A DNA stretch of 64,000 bases. Source: Prosthecomicrobium sp. N25 (GTDB lineage: Bacteria > Pseudomonadota > Alphaproteobacteria > Rhizobiales > Ancalomicrobiaceae). Shown here in pieces: positions 9,946 through 18,476 of the stretch. A program made the translations under genes and the position numbers. Position 1 is the first letter of the stretch. Each line of letters begins with the position of its first letter. Location: NCBI RefSeq assembly GCF_037203705.1, contig NZ_JBBCAT010000006.1:124001-188000 (forward strand), read 5' to 3'. Under the pieces are notes generated by a model. The model was not told the DNA's origin and did no database searches. It saw only the letters and a list, made by a program, of their open reading frames with translations.

Positions 9946-10007
9946 TTGACAACCTCCTCCCTCGGGCCTTGCATGGACCCGATCCCGGCCACCAGACCGG
10001 GTCCATG
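9946..10007 (+). promoter_or_regulatory. Possible promoter/operator region of tctCBA
   Basis: In the 196 bases between denD and tctC there is a TTGACA-like -35 box (9946-9951) and, just after it, a 10-bp perfect inverted repeat CATGGACCCG / CGGGTCCATG (9972-9981 and 9998-10007) with a 16-base spacer. The repeat could be an operator, for instance for the TetR protein encoded at the end of this cluster, or an RNA hairpin. No good -10 box is visible, so the promoter itself is uncertain. Confidence 0.35.
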
Positions 10008-10047
10008 AAGGCGGGCCGCCGAACGAGCCCGCGCACGGAGGAAGACC

Positions 10048-11058
10048 ATGGAGAGGCAAGGGATTTGGCGCGGCCTCGCGGCCGGCACGATGGCGTTCGG
10101 CCTTCTCGCGGGCCCCGCCGCCGCCCAGTGGAAGCCCGAGAAGCCCATCACGGTCATCGTGCCCTGGGGCGCGGGCGGGTCGACCGACCAGGTGGTCCGG
10201 GTCGTCGCCCAGGAGGTCGAGAAGGCGCTCGGCCAGAAGGTCGTGGTCGTGAACCAGCCGGGTGCCTCCGGCGCGATCGGCACCAAGTCGGTGCTGGACG
10301 CCCCCAAGGACGGCCTGACCATCGCCTCGGGCGCCGCCAAGGATCTCGGAACCTACGCGGTCTCGGGCGCCCTCGACACCCGCATCGAGGACTGGCACCT
10401 CTACCTGGCCGTGGTGAACGCCTCGGTGATCGGCGTCAACGCTTCGACGCCCTTCAAGACCCTGCCCGACCTGATCCAGGCCATGAAGGACAAGCCGGGG
10501 TCGCTGAAGGTGGCGACCGCGGGCATCACCTCCTCGGGCGGCGACGGCCTGCGCCAGCTCCAGACGGCCTTCGGCGTCGAGGCCAAGCAGATCACCTATG
10601 ACGGCGGCAACCCCGCCGTGATCGCCACCGCGGGCGGCGAGACCGATGCCACCACCCAGCTCGGCGTCGAGCAGGCCGAGATGATCCGCGCCGGCAAGCT
10701 GCGCGGCCTGGCGGTCCTTTCCGCCCGCCCGCTCGCCCTGGAGGGCGTGCCGCCGATCGACCCGGTCACCAAGTTCAAGGCGGACTTCAAGCTGGCGGAC
10801 AACTACTTCGGCATCTTCGTGCCGAAGGGCGCCCCCAAGGAGGTGACCGACACGCTCGACAGGATCTGGAAAGAGGTCATGCCGAAGTCGGAGGCCCTCG
10901 CCAAATACGCCGAGAGCCGCGGTGCGATCGTCGCCGTCCTGTCGGGCGAGGAGGCCCGCAAGGCCGTCATGCCCGCGATCCAGATCGCCGCCTGGGCGCT
11001 CGTCGACCGCAAGCAGTCGAAGATCGACCCCGCCTCGATCGGAATCGAGAAGCCCTGA
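10048..11058 (+). CDS. tctC: Tripartite tricarboxylate transporter substrate-binding protein (TctC/BugT family)
   Basis: 336-residue periplasmic binding protein. A clear signal peptide ends near residue 26 (AGPAAAQ), and the mature part has the family opening PITVIVPWGAGGSTDQVVR and the later NQPGASGAIGTKSV. TctC proteins capture carboxylic or sugar acids and deliver them to the TctA/TctB membrane complex, driven by an ion gradient. tctB and tctA follow, so this is a complete transporter. The denD gene upstream suggests erythronate or a related aldonic acid as substrate; that is inference. Confidence 0.88.
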   Translation: MERQGIWRGLAAGTMAFGLLAGPAAAQWKPEKPITVIVPWGAGGSTDQVVRVVAQEVEKALGQKVVVVNQPGASGAIGTKSVLDAPKDGLTIASGAAKDLGTYAVSGALDTRIEDWHLYLAVVNASVIGVNASTPFKTLPDLIQAMKDKPGSLKVATAGITSSGGDGLRQLQTAFGVEAKQITYDGGNPAVIATAGGETDATTQLGVEQAEMIRAGKLRGLAVLSARPLALEGVPPIDPVTKFKADFKLADNYFGIFVPKGAPKEVTDTLDRIWKEVMPKSEALAKYAESRGAIVAVLSGEEARKAVMPAIQIAAWALVDRKQSKIDPASIGIEKP

Positions 11059-11159
11059 CCGAAGCCGAACGGGCGACGCTCGCCGGATCGTCGCCCCGCC
11101 CCCGCCTGAAGCAGCGCCCGCCCGGTATCGCCGGGAGGGCCCGCCCTGCCGAGGCCACC

Positions 11160-11672
11160 ATGTCCGACCCCGACAAGCCGACCCTCGCCCGCCACGACCT
11201 TTGGACCGGGCTGGCGCTCGCCCTTCTCGGCCTCGCCACCGCCGAGGAGTCCTGGCGCATGCCGCGGCTCGAGGAGCGCGGCATCGACCCCTGGACCGCC
11301 CCCGGCATCGTCCCCGGCGTGCTCGGCGCCGCCCTGGCGGTTCTCGGCGTCGTCCTGGCGCTGAGAGCCGCCAAGGAGGTCCGGGCCGCCCCGGCGGCCC
11401 GCCCGGTCCGCATCTTCGGCGAGGGCGACGCCCGCCGCCGCTTCCTCGTGGCCCTCGCGCTCAACCTGGTCTACGCCTGCCTGCTCGTCGGTCGCATCCC
11501 CTACGCGGCCGCGACCGCCGTCTACGTCTTCGCCTTCATGGCGGTCTTCGGCCTTGAGCCGCGCCGGCCCGGCGTCCTCGCGCGCCTCGCGGTCTTCGGC
11601 CTCGTAACGGCGGCGGCCACCGCGGGCGTCATCTACCTGTTCGAAACCCTCTTCCTCGTGCGCCTGCCGTGA
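11160..11672 (+). CDS. tctB: Tripartite tricarboxylate transporter small membrane subunit TctB
   Basis: 170 residues with four predicted membrane helices, the normal size and layout of TctB. The first helix pair is separated from the second by a basic stretch near residues 80-95. It accompanies TctA in the inner membrane; its precise role in transport is not well established for the family. It ends 7 bases before tctA. Family assignment rests on size, topology and position between tctC and tctA. Confidence 0.85.
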   Translation: MSDPDKPTLARHDLWTGLALALLGLATAEESWRMPRLEERGIDPWTAPGIVPGVLGAALAVLGVVLALRAAKEVRAAPAARPVRIFGEGDARRRFLVALALNLVYACLLVGRIPYAAATAVYVFAFMAVFGLEPRRPGVLARLAVFGLVTAAATAGVIYLFETLFLVRLP

Positions 11673-11679
11673 GGCCCCG

Positions 11680-13203
11680 ATGACCTCGCAGCTCGACCAC
11701 TTCCTCGCTGCCCTGGCCTCCTTCGCGAGCTTCGCGACGCTCTTCAACGTGCTCGGCGCGACCTTCATAGGCATCGTCATCGGCGCCCTGCCCGGCCTGA
11801 CCGCGACCATGGGCGTCGCCCTCTTCACGACACTGACCTACACGATGGAGCCCAACCAGGCGATCCTGGTGCTCATCTGCGTCTATGTCGGCGCCATCTA
11901 CGGCGGCAGCCGCTCGGCCATCCTCCTCAACATCCCCGGCACCCCCGCCAACGCGGCGACCACCCTGGACGGCTTTCCGCTCGCCCAGCAGGGCCGGGCC
12001 GGCTTCGCCATGGGCATCGCCACGACCTCCTCGGCGATCGGCACGCTGATCGGCATCGTCTTCCTCCTGCTCCTCGCCCCGCCGCTGGCCGAACTGGCGC
12101 TCCGCTTCCAAAGCTACGAGTTCTTCTGGCTCGCCGTCTTCGGCATCGTCATCGCCGGCCTGATGTGCGCCGCCGACGACCCGCTGAAGGGCTGGATCGC
12201 CGGCATCCTCGGCCTTCTGGCCGCGATGGTCGGCCAGGAGACGATCCACGCCTACGAGCGCTTCTCCTACGGCGTCACCGATCTCGCGGGCGGCTTCAAC
12301 CTCATCCCCGTCCTGGTCGGCGTTTTCGGCCTCGCCGAAGTGCTGACCGTCATGCGCGATCCCCCCGCGGTGCTGGCCACGACGAAGCTCGACCGGGTGG
12401 TGCCCCGCCTTTCCGATATTACCCGCTACTGGCGCACCATCATCCGCTCCGGCCTGATCGGCACAGGCATCGGCATCATCCCGGGCGTCGGCGAGGACAT
12501 CGGCGCCTGGGTCTCCTATGCCGCCGCGCGCCGCGCCAGCAAGGAGGCGCATCTCTTCGGCAAGGGATCGGTCGAGGGCCTGACCGCCGCCGAGACCGGC
12601 AACAACGCCGCGATCCCGGGCGCCATCATCCCGGTGTTGACCCTCGGCATCCCCGGTTCGGCGCCCGCCGCGGTGCTCCTCGCCGCCATGTTCATCCACG
12701 GCGTCCGCCCCGGGCCGCTCATCATGCAGGAGGCGCCCGAGTTCGTGTACGGCACCGTCATCATGCTGGTGCTCGCCACCCTCGCCATGGCGTTCCTCGG
12801 CCTCGCCCTCGCCCGCCCGCTCCTCTACGTGCTTCGCGTGCCCCGCCACGTCATGATGCCGATCGTCTTCGTCCTCTGCGTCATCGGCCCCTTCGCGATC
12901 AGCCAGCGTCTCTTCGACGTCTGGGTGATGGTCGGCTTCGGCCTCGTCGGATTCGTGCTGCGCGAGATGAAGTACCCGATGGCGCCCCTGGTCCTGGGAG
13001 TGATCCTCGGCGACATTCTCGACAAGAACCTGCGCCGGGCCCTGACGCTGGCCGACGGCGACGTCTCGATCTTCTTCACCCGGCCCATCAGCGCGGTCCT
13101 GTGGGGATTGACGCTCCTGCTGATCCTCGGCGCCGTCCCGCAGGTGCGCGCGCTGGTCGCCCGCGCCTTCCGGCGCCGGCCGCGGAGCGCCTCCGCCCCA
13201 TGA
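11680..13203 (+). CDS. tctA: Tripartite tricarboxylate transporter large permease TctA
   Basis: 507-residue integral membrane protein with about 11-12 helices. It contains the two family-defining glycine/proline-rich segments, GALPGLTATMGVALF near residue 35 and the later GIIPGVGEDIGAWVSYAAAR. The motif YGGSRSAILLNIPGTPANAA near residue 75 is highly characteristic of TctA. It is the ion-coupled permease of the tctCBA system. Its stop codon overlaps the start of the TetR gene (ATGA), so the regulator is translated from the same message. Confidence 0.9.
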   Translation: MTSQLDHFLAALASFASFATLFNVLGATFIGIVIGALPGLTATMGVALFTTLTYTMEPNQAILVLICVYVGAIYGGSRSAILLNIPGTPANAATTLDGFPLAQQGRAGFAMGIATTSSAIGTLIGIVFLLLLAPPLAELALRFQSYEFFWLAVFGIVIAGLMCAADDPLKGWIAGILGLLAAMVGQETIHAYERFSYGVTDLAGGFNLIPVLVGVFGLAEVLTVMRDPPAVLATTKLDRVVPRLSDITRYWRTIIRSGLIGTGIGIIPGVGEDIGAWVSYAAARRASKEAHLFGKGSVEGLTAAETGNNAAIPGAIIPVLTLGIPGSAPAAVLLAAMFIHGVRPGPLIMQEAPEFVYGTVIMLVLATLAMAFLGLALARPLLYVLRVPRHVMMPIVFVLCVIGPFAISQRLFDVWVMVGFGLVGFVLREMKYPMAPLVLGVILGDILDKNLRRALTLADGDVSIFFTRPISAVLWGLTLLLILGAVPQVRALVARAFRRRPRSASAP

Positions 13204-13856
13204 ACGACGCCGTGCCGACCGGAGCCGGCCGCCCCAGGCGGCGCCGCTACGACAGCGCCGCCACCGCGGCCGCCATCCTTGAGGCCGCCTATGCGGAGTT
13301 CGCCGAACACGGCTTCGGCGGTGGCCGGATGGATCGCATCGCCGCGCGCGCCGCCGCCAACAAGCGCTCGATCTACCAGTACTTCCAAAGCAAGGAGAAC
13401 CTTTATCTCGCCGTCCTGGAGCACGCCTACGAGCGGACCCGGTCGGGCGAGCGCGCCATCGCGGTCGACGAGTTGGCACCGCGCGAGGCGATGGTCCGCC
13501 TGGTCGAACTCACCTTCGACGGCTTCGTCGCGGACCGCAGCTTCATCAAGCTCCTGAACGACGAGAACCTGCACCGGGCCGCCCACCTCAAGCGCTCGAA
13601 GCGCATCGCCGAGATGCATTCGCCCCTCATCGCCGCCGTCGCCCGCATCCTGGAGCGCGGCGCCGCCGAGGGTGCCTTCCGGCCCGGTCTGGACCCGCTC
13701 CAGACGTGGATCTCGATTGCGGCCGCCGGCTATTTCTACTTCTCCAACCTCCACACGCTCTCGACTATCTTCCGGCGCGACTTCGACGCGCCCGCGGCCC
13801 GGGAGGAGCGGCGGCGCCACGTGGTCGACCTGATCCTCTCCTACGTGTCGGCCTGA
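13200..13856 (+). CDS. TetR/AcrR family transcriptional regulator
   Basis: 218 residues. The N-terminal TetR DNA-binding domain covers about residues 20-66 and contains the helix-turn-helix core MDRIAARAAANKRSIYQYFQSKENLY. The rest is a ligand-binding domain. Coupled by a 4-base overlap to tctA, it is a good candidate for local control of the tctCBA/denD cluster, possibly through the inverted repeat at 9972-10007. Convergent with the next gene, only 7 bases apart. Confidence 0.85.
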   Translation: MNDAVPTGAGRPRRRRYDSAATAAAILEAAYAEFAEHGFGGGRMDRIAARAAANKRSIYQYFQSKENLYLAVLEHAYERTRSGERAIAVDELAPREAMVRLVELTFDGFVADRSFIKLLNDENLHRAAHLKRSKRIAEMHSPLIAAVARILERGAAEGAFRPGLDPLQTWISIAAAGYFYFSNLHTLSTIFRRDFDAPAAREERRRHVVDLILSYVSA

Positions 13857-13863
13857 GCGCGGC

Positions 13864-14787
13864 TTAAGCCTTCGCGCCGGTCTCGCGCCAGATCAGGTAG
13901 AGCCCGCTGCCGATCACCACGCCGGCGCCCACGATGGTGTTGAGGACCGGTATCTCGGCGAAGACCACGAAGCCGATGAGCGTCGACCAGACGATCTGCG
14001 TGTAGATGAAGGGTGCCACCACCGGCGCCGGCGCTTGCGCGTAGGCCTTGATGAGGAAGAAGTGCCCGACCGCCCCGGTGATCCCGAGCACCGGCATGAC
14101 GGTCCAGGTGAGGAGGTCCTTCGGCCAGACCCAGGTCGCCGGCATGAGGGGCGCCAGTACGACCGTCGGGATCAGCGCGGAGATCACCAGCATGCTGGCG
14201 GTCGAGTCCACCCGGGTGAGGATGCGCGTGAGGATCGCGTAGACGGCGTAGCAGCACACGCCGGCGACCGACCAGAACACGCCGGGATTGACGCCCTCGG
14301 CGCCCGGCCGGGTGACGATCAGCACGCCCGTGAAGCCGACCGCGATCGCCACCCAGCGCCGCCAGTCCGACCGCTCGCCGAGGATCGGCCCGGACAGGGC
14401 GGCGATCAGGAACGGCGTCGCGAAGATGATCGACATCGCCTCCGAGAGCTGGAGGGTGCGGATCGCCATGAAATTGAACATGGTCGAGCCGAACAGCGCC
14501 AGCCCGCGCGCGCCCTGCATCCACGGCCGGCGCGTGCTCCAGGCCCGCTCCACCGTGAGCGGATTGAGCGCGACCACGATGAGCACGAGCGCCACCGCGT
14601 AGCGCGCGAAGGTGATCTGCAGGGCCGGCAGGTCGCGCCCCAGCCACTTCGCCGAGCCGTCGAGCACGGAGAAGAGCGCGACCGCCAGGCACATGAACCC
14701 GATTCCCTTGAGCCGGCGGGCCCGCTCCCGCCGCGCCGCGGCGGCGAGCGCGAGGGCGTCCTCCGGCTCCTCGGCAGCCAGGCTCAA
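13864..14787 (-). CDS. DMT family (EamA) transporter
   Basis: About 307 residues forming two EamA repeats with ten membrane helices. These inner-membrane drug/metabolite transporters usually export small metabolites or amino acids. The frame has no ATG near its start. The most economical start is a TTG at 14787 that overlaps the stop codon of the upstream SDR gene, which fits translational coupling. An ATG near residue 36 would lie inside the first membrane helix. The frame remains open through the SDR gene, but that is not a fusion: the SDR is encoded in another frame. Confidence 0.78.
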   Translation of the reverse strand: MSLAAEEPEDALALAAAARRERARRLKGIGFMCLAVALFSVLDGSAKWLGRDLPALQITFARYAVALVLIVVALNPLTVERAWSTRRPWMQGARGLALFGSTMFNFMAIRTLQLSEAMSIIFATPFLIAALSGPILGERSDWRRWVAIAVGFTGVLIVTRPGAEGVNPGVFWSVAGVCCYAVYAILTRILTRVDSTASMLVISALIPTVVLAPLMPATWVWPKDLLTWTVMPVLGITGAVGHFFLIKAYAQAPAPVVAPFIYTQIVWSTLIGFVVFAEIPVLNTIVGAGVVIGSGLYLIWRETGAKA

Positions 14788-15539
14788 TAGGTCGCCCGCC
14801 CGCCCGAGACGTCGAAGACCGCGCCCGTGGTGAAGGAGCACTCGCGCGAGACCATGAAGGCGATCGTCGCCGCCACCTCCTCGACCGCCACGAAGCGCCC
14901 GCGCGGGATCTTGGCCAGCATGAAGGCGATATGCTCCTCCGACATCTGCGAGAAGATGGCGGTCTTGGCGGCGGCCGGGGTCAGGCAGTTGACCGCGATG
15001 TCGTAATCGGCGAGCTCCTTGCCGAGCGACTTCGTCAGCGCGATCACGGCCGCCTTCGAGGCCGAGTAGGCCGAGGCGTTGGGGTTGCCCTCCTTGCCGG
15101 CGATGGAGGCCACGTTGGCGATCCGCCCGTAGTTGCGCTCCATCATCTGCGGCACCAGCGCCCGGCAGCAGAAGAACGTGCCCTCGGTGTTGATGCGGAA
15201 GATCCGCTGCCATTCCTCGATCGGATAGTCCCAGACCTTGGCGTTGGCCCCGGCGATCCCGGCGTTGTTGACCAGGATGTCGACCTGGCCGAAGCGCGCC
15301 AGCGTGGCATCGCGCGCGGCCTGCACGGAGGCCCAGTTGGAGATGTCCACCTTCACGGGCGCGATGTCGCCGTCGTCGCCGAGCTCGGCCGCAGTCTCCG
15401 CGGCCAGTTCCACGTCGAGGTCCCAAATCGCCACGCGCGCCCCGTCGTCCAGGAGCCGCTCGACCACGGCGCGGCCGATCCCCTGCGCCCCGCCGGTCAC
15501 CACCGCCACCTGGCCCTCGAAATCGAACCGTGTCGCCAT
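14784..15539 (-). CDS. SDR family oxidoreductase (FabG-like, sugar-acid type)
   Basis: 251 residues. The cofactor loop is TGGAQGIG near residues 15-22, NNAG is near 90, and the catalytic triad ends in the Y-x3-K of SAYSASKAAVIALTK. Classical NAD(P)H-dependent short-chain dehydrogenase. The closest family feel is 2-dehydro-3-deoxy-sugar-acid or 3-oxoacyl reductases; the substrate cannot be assigned. It is transcribed with the DMT transporter, with overlapping stop and start, so the two may handle one metabolite. Confidence 0.8.
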   Translation of the reverse strand: MATRFDFEGQVAVVTGGAQGIGRAVVERLLDDGARVAIWDLDVELAAETAAELGDDGDIAPVKVDISNWASVQAARDATLARFGQVDILVNNAGIAGANAKVWDYPIEEWQRIFRINTEGTFFCCRALVPQMMERNYGRIANVASIAGKEGNPNASAYSASKAAVIALTKSLGKELADYDIAVNCLTPAAAKTAIFSQMSEEHIAFMLAKIPRGRFVAVEEVAATIAFMVSRECSFTTGAVFDVSGGRATY

Positions 15540-15667
15540 GACGTCTCCCCTCTGATTGTCCGGGCAAACTAGCCGACTACGGTCAGCGGCGGCAGTCCCG
15601 ATGCGGCATGTTGATCATGCAACGCCGCGGACCGCCACTCGGGGCAAGCCCGGGAGCGGGCCCCATG

Positions 15668-15701
15668 CCGAGACCCCGGCGCGGTGGTGCCGGGGCCTCG
15701 G
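15668..15701. repeat. GC-rich inverted repeat
   Basis: CCGAG-a-CCCCGGC and its complement around an 8-base loop form a strong hairpin in the 198 bases between the SDR gene and the small TerC-associated gene. It lies 37 bases past the stop of the latter, so it may end that transcript, although no U-tract follows. The rest of the gap shows nothing recognisable. Confidence 0.35.
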
Positions 15702-15737
15702 CGTCTCGACCAATTCGGGGCTGGCGCCTCCGGACGA

Positions 15738-16043
15738 TCATACGTCGTTTTGGAGCAGCGGACGGACCGCGTCGATCGCGGCCGCGCAGGCGGGCGAGGC
15801 CGCGCGGAGCGCCGTCTCGGCCTCGGTGAACCCCGCGGCCACGCCGATCGCGGTCTCGACGCCCCACCAGGGATCGTCCCAGGCCTTCCGGGCGAGCGCC
15901 GGGCCGGCGCCGGTCACGCAGTCCGAGACCTGCGCCATGACGGCGGCCGGCGCCTTCGCGGCCTCGAGGTCCGACCGGATCTCGGCCATGGCGGGATCGA
16001 CCACGAGGGCCACGAAGATCGACACGAGCATGTCCTGGATCAT
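15738..16043 (-). CDS. Hypothetical protein downstream of terC
   Basis: 101 residues, alanine-rich. The start MIQDMLVSIFVALVVDPAMA may be a weak signal sequence, followed by a helical segment with two cysteines (VSDCVTG, ASPACAA). The AAGGAG ribosome-binding site 6-10 bases upstream is good. It is 26 bases downstream of terC on the same strand and probably co-transcribed. I do not recognise the family. Confidence 0.6.
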   Translation of the reverse strand: MIQDMLVSIFVALVVDPAMAEIRSDLEAAKAPAAVMAQVSDCVTGAGPALARKAWDDPWWGVETAIGVAAGFTEAETALRAASPACAAAIDAVRPLLQNDV

Positions 16044-16069
16044 GGATTTCTCCTTCGGTTTCGAGGGGA

Positions 16070-17059
16070 TCAGGTCGCGGCGCGCCGGGCGGCGTCGCGG
16101 GTCTTCACGAGGCTCCACACCACACCGCCGGCGAGCAGGCCGAACGTGATGGCGAGCGACGCCACCGGCGGGAACTTGTCGAGCCCCATGAGGTCGGCGA
16201 GGAACACCTTCGACCCGATGAAGATGAGCACCGCGGCGAGCGCGTACTTCAGGTATGCGAAGCGGTGCACCATGGCGGCGAGCGCGAAATAGAGGGCGCG
16301 CAGGCCGAGAATGGCGAAGATGTTCGACGTGTAGACGATGAAGGGATCGGTCGTGATCGCGAAAATGGCCGGAACGCTGTCGACCGCGAAGATCAGGTCG
16401 GCGATCTCGATCATGACGAGCGCCAGGAACAGCGGCGTCACGAAGACGACGACCCTGCCGGTCGCGGGGTGCGGCTTGCGCACGAAGAAGCGCTCGCCCT
16501 CGAGGCCGTCGGTCACGTTGAACCAGCGCCGGCAGAGCTTCAGGACCGGATTGGCGCCGACATCGTGGGTCTTGTCGGCGAACACGATCATCTTGACGCC
16601 GGTGGCGATCAGGAAGAGCGCGAAGACGTAGAGCACCCAGGAGAATTCGGAGACGATCGCGGCGCCGAGGCCGATCATGATCGCCCGCAGCACGATCACG
16701 CCGAGGATGCCCCAGAACAGCACCCTGTGCTGCAGATGGCGCGGCACGGCGAAGAAGGCGAAGATCATCGCGATGACGAAGACGTTGTCCATCGCGAGCG
16801 CCTTCTCGACCGCGAAGCCGGTCATGTAGGCGATGCCGGAGTCCGCCCCGAGGTACCACCAGACCCAGCCGCCGAACGCGAGGCCGAGGCCGATGTAGAC
16901 GGCGGACAGGACGAGGCTCCGGCGGACCTCGATCTCCTTGGCCTTGCGGTTGAGCACGCCGAGATCGAGCGCCAGAAGGACGATCACGATGGCCAGGAAG
17001 GCGAGCCACATCCAGAGCGGCTTGCCGAGCCAATCCACGAAGAGGACGGAGGAACTCAT
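16070..17059 (-). CDS. terC: TerC family integral membrane protein
   Basis: 329 residues with about nine membrane helices and the conserved acidic membrane residues of the TerC family: the LDLGVLN segment near residue 30, EKALAMDNVFVIAM near 85, and IEIADLIFAVDSVPAI near 210. TerC/Alx proteins are associated with tellurite resistance and, in Alx/MeeY-type members, with manganese export. The start at 17059 has AAGGA upstream; the frame could start at 17104, adding a hydrophilic leader. I looked for a yybP-ykoY manganese riboswitch upstream and did not find one. Confidence 0.85.
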   Translation of the reverse strand: MSSSVLFVDWLGKPLWMWLAFLAIVIVLLALDLGVLNRKAKEIEVRRSLVLSAVYIGLGLAFGGWVWWYLGADSGIAYMTGFAVEKALAMDNVFVIAMIFAFFAVPRHLQHRVLFWGILGVIVLRAIMIGLGAAIVSEFSWVLYVFALFLIATGVKMIVFADKTHDVGANPVLKLCRRWFNVTDGLEGERFFVRKPHPATGRVVVFVTPLFLALVMIEIADLIFAVDSVPAIFAITTDPFIVYTSNIFAILGLRALYFALAAMVHRFAYLKYALAAVLIFIGSKVFLADLMGLDKFPPVASLAITFGLLAGGVVWSLVKTRDAARRAAT

Positions 17060-17259
17060 GGATCCTTCACGGGTCGGCGCGCGACTCGAAGAAGGGTCCG
17101 ACATCGCGGAAGCGCCGACCTAGGCTTCCACCAGAGGGGCCCGGACCACCGGGTTGACCGCGAGGTAGGGAGCGGCACGCCCGAGTTCAAGCACCGTTGC
17201 GTGGAAGAGCCCGCCACGGTAGGTGCGAACGGTCGCGGTCGAACCTCGAGGCTTTCCCG

Positions 17260-17526
17260 ATGCCGTCGTCCTCCCTCGCCGTCCAGGTCCTCGATTGCGG
17301 GATCATCGCCGCCACGCTCGCGTCGTCCTGGTTCTGGTGGCGCGCGAGCCGGCAGCGGGTGCGACGGATCTCGCTGCGGGAGACGCTCGACGCCGCCGAC
17401 ATAAACCGCATCGTGACGGCGCTCAACCGCACGCAGATCCTCAATTCGCGGGCCGCGCTCGCCACCGCGGCCGCCGCCGCCCTGGCGGCGATCCGGGTCG
17501 GCATCGACCTCATCGAGACGATCTGA
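17260..17526 (+). CDS. Hypothetical small membrane protein
   Basis: 88 residues with two hydrophobic segments: residues 6-25 (VQVLDCGIIAATLASSWFWW) and a central-to-late alanine-rich helix. Between them is a basic and polar stretch with RISLRETLDAADINRIVTAL. It is divergent from terC. GAGG about 9 bases before the ATG supports this start. No family recognised; it may be a small inner-membrane protein. Confidence 0.5.
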   Translation: MPSSSLAVQVLDCGIIAATLASSWFWWRASRQRVRRISLRETLDAADINRIVTALNRTQILNSRAALATAAAAALAAIRVGIDLIETI

Positions 17527-17651
17527 CGGGCCGCGACCGGCTTGATCTTCCGAAGCGGGGCGCCCATCATGGGCCCCATGGGGAGAGCGATGTCCCCACC
17601 AGGCGTCAGCCGAACGATCGCGTCCCTTTCCCATTTTCGCGAGGGCGCCCC

Positions 17652-18476
17652 ATGCCTGCGTTCGGCACCATTTCGGTCGACAAACTCGCACGTCTCGTCG
17701 GGCTGCCCACGGCGCCCGTCATCCTCGACGTGCGCACCCACGATGCCTTCGACGAGGATCCGCGCTTGATCCCCGCCGCCCGGCGCATCGGCCACGAGGC
17801 GGCACGCGACCGGGCCGCCGAGTTCGCCGGCCGCGAGGTCGTGGTCGTGTGTCTGCACGGGCGCAAGCTCAGCCACGGGGTCGCCGCCTGGCTGCGCCAC
17901 GCCGGTGCGGAGGCCGTGGTCCTGGAAGGCGGCTTCGCTGCCTGGGCGGCGGCGAAACTGCCCCTCGTGCCCGTCGCCCGCGTGCCCGCGGCCGACGCGC
18001 AAGGGCGTACCGTCTGGGTCACGCGGGCGCGGCCGAAGATCGATCGAATCGCCTGCCCTTGGCTGATCCGCCGGTTCGTCGATCCCCGCGCCGTGTTCCT
18101 GTTCGTCCCTCCGGCCGACGTCAGCGACGTGGCCGACCGGTTCGCAGCCACGCCATTCGATGTGGAGAACGTGTTCTTCAGCCACCGCGGTCCCGCCTGT
18201 ACGTTCGACACGATGATCGAGACGTTCGAACTCGGAACCGAGCCGCTCCTGCGTCTCGCCGCGATCGTGCGCGGGGCGGACACGGCCCGCCTCGACCTGG
18301 TTCCGGAAGCGGCCGGACTCCTGGCGGCCTCGCTCGGCCTCTCCCGCCTGTTCGCCGCCGACCTGGCGCAGCTCGACGCTGGCATGCTCCTCTACGACGC
18401 CCTCTACCGCTGGTGCCGCGACGCGACCGGCGAGACCCACGACTGGACGCCCCGTCCGGAGAGCCCCACCGCATGA
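17652..18476 (+). CDS. chrB: Rhodanese-ChrB fusion, chromate resistance protein
   Basis: 274 residues in two parts. Residues 1-100 form a rhodanese-like domain with the active-loop cysteine in VVVVCLHGRKLS. Residues 110-270 form a ChrB C-terminal domain containing WVTRARPKIDRIACPWLIRRF and later FDTMIETFE. ChrB domain proteins regulate or support chromate resistance and occur next to ChrA, as here. The stop overlaps chrA by 4 bases. The N-terminal part differs from the DNA-binding ChrB N-domain, so a regulatory role should not be assumed. Confidence 0.82.
   Translation: MPAFGTISVDKLARLVGLPTAPVILDVRTHDAFDEDPRLIPAARRIGHEAARDRAAEFAGREVVVVCLHGRKLSHGVAAWLRHAGAEAVVLEGGFAAWAAAKLPLVPVARVPAADAQGRTVWVTRARPKIDRIACPWLIRRFVDPRAVFLFVPPADVSDVADRFAATPFDVENVFFSHRGPACTFDTMIETFELGTEPLLRLAAIVRGADTARLDLVPEAAGLLAASLGLSRLFAADLAQLDAGMLLYDALYRWCRDATGETHDWTPRPESPTA

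Noticed and set aside
13864-15567. An apparent 567-residue SDR-DMT fusion in one frame
   Set aside because: The upstream part is the SDR gene read in a wrong frame; the real SDR is in another frame and ends where the transporter starts.
17060-17259. Manganese (yybP-ykoY) riboswitch upstream of terC
   Set aside because: TerC genes often have one, but the conserved helices and loop sequences are not visible in these 200 bases.
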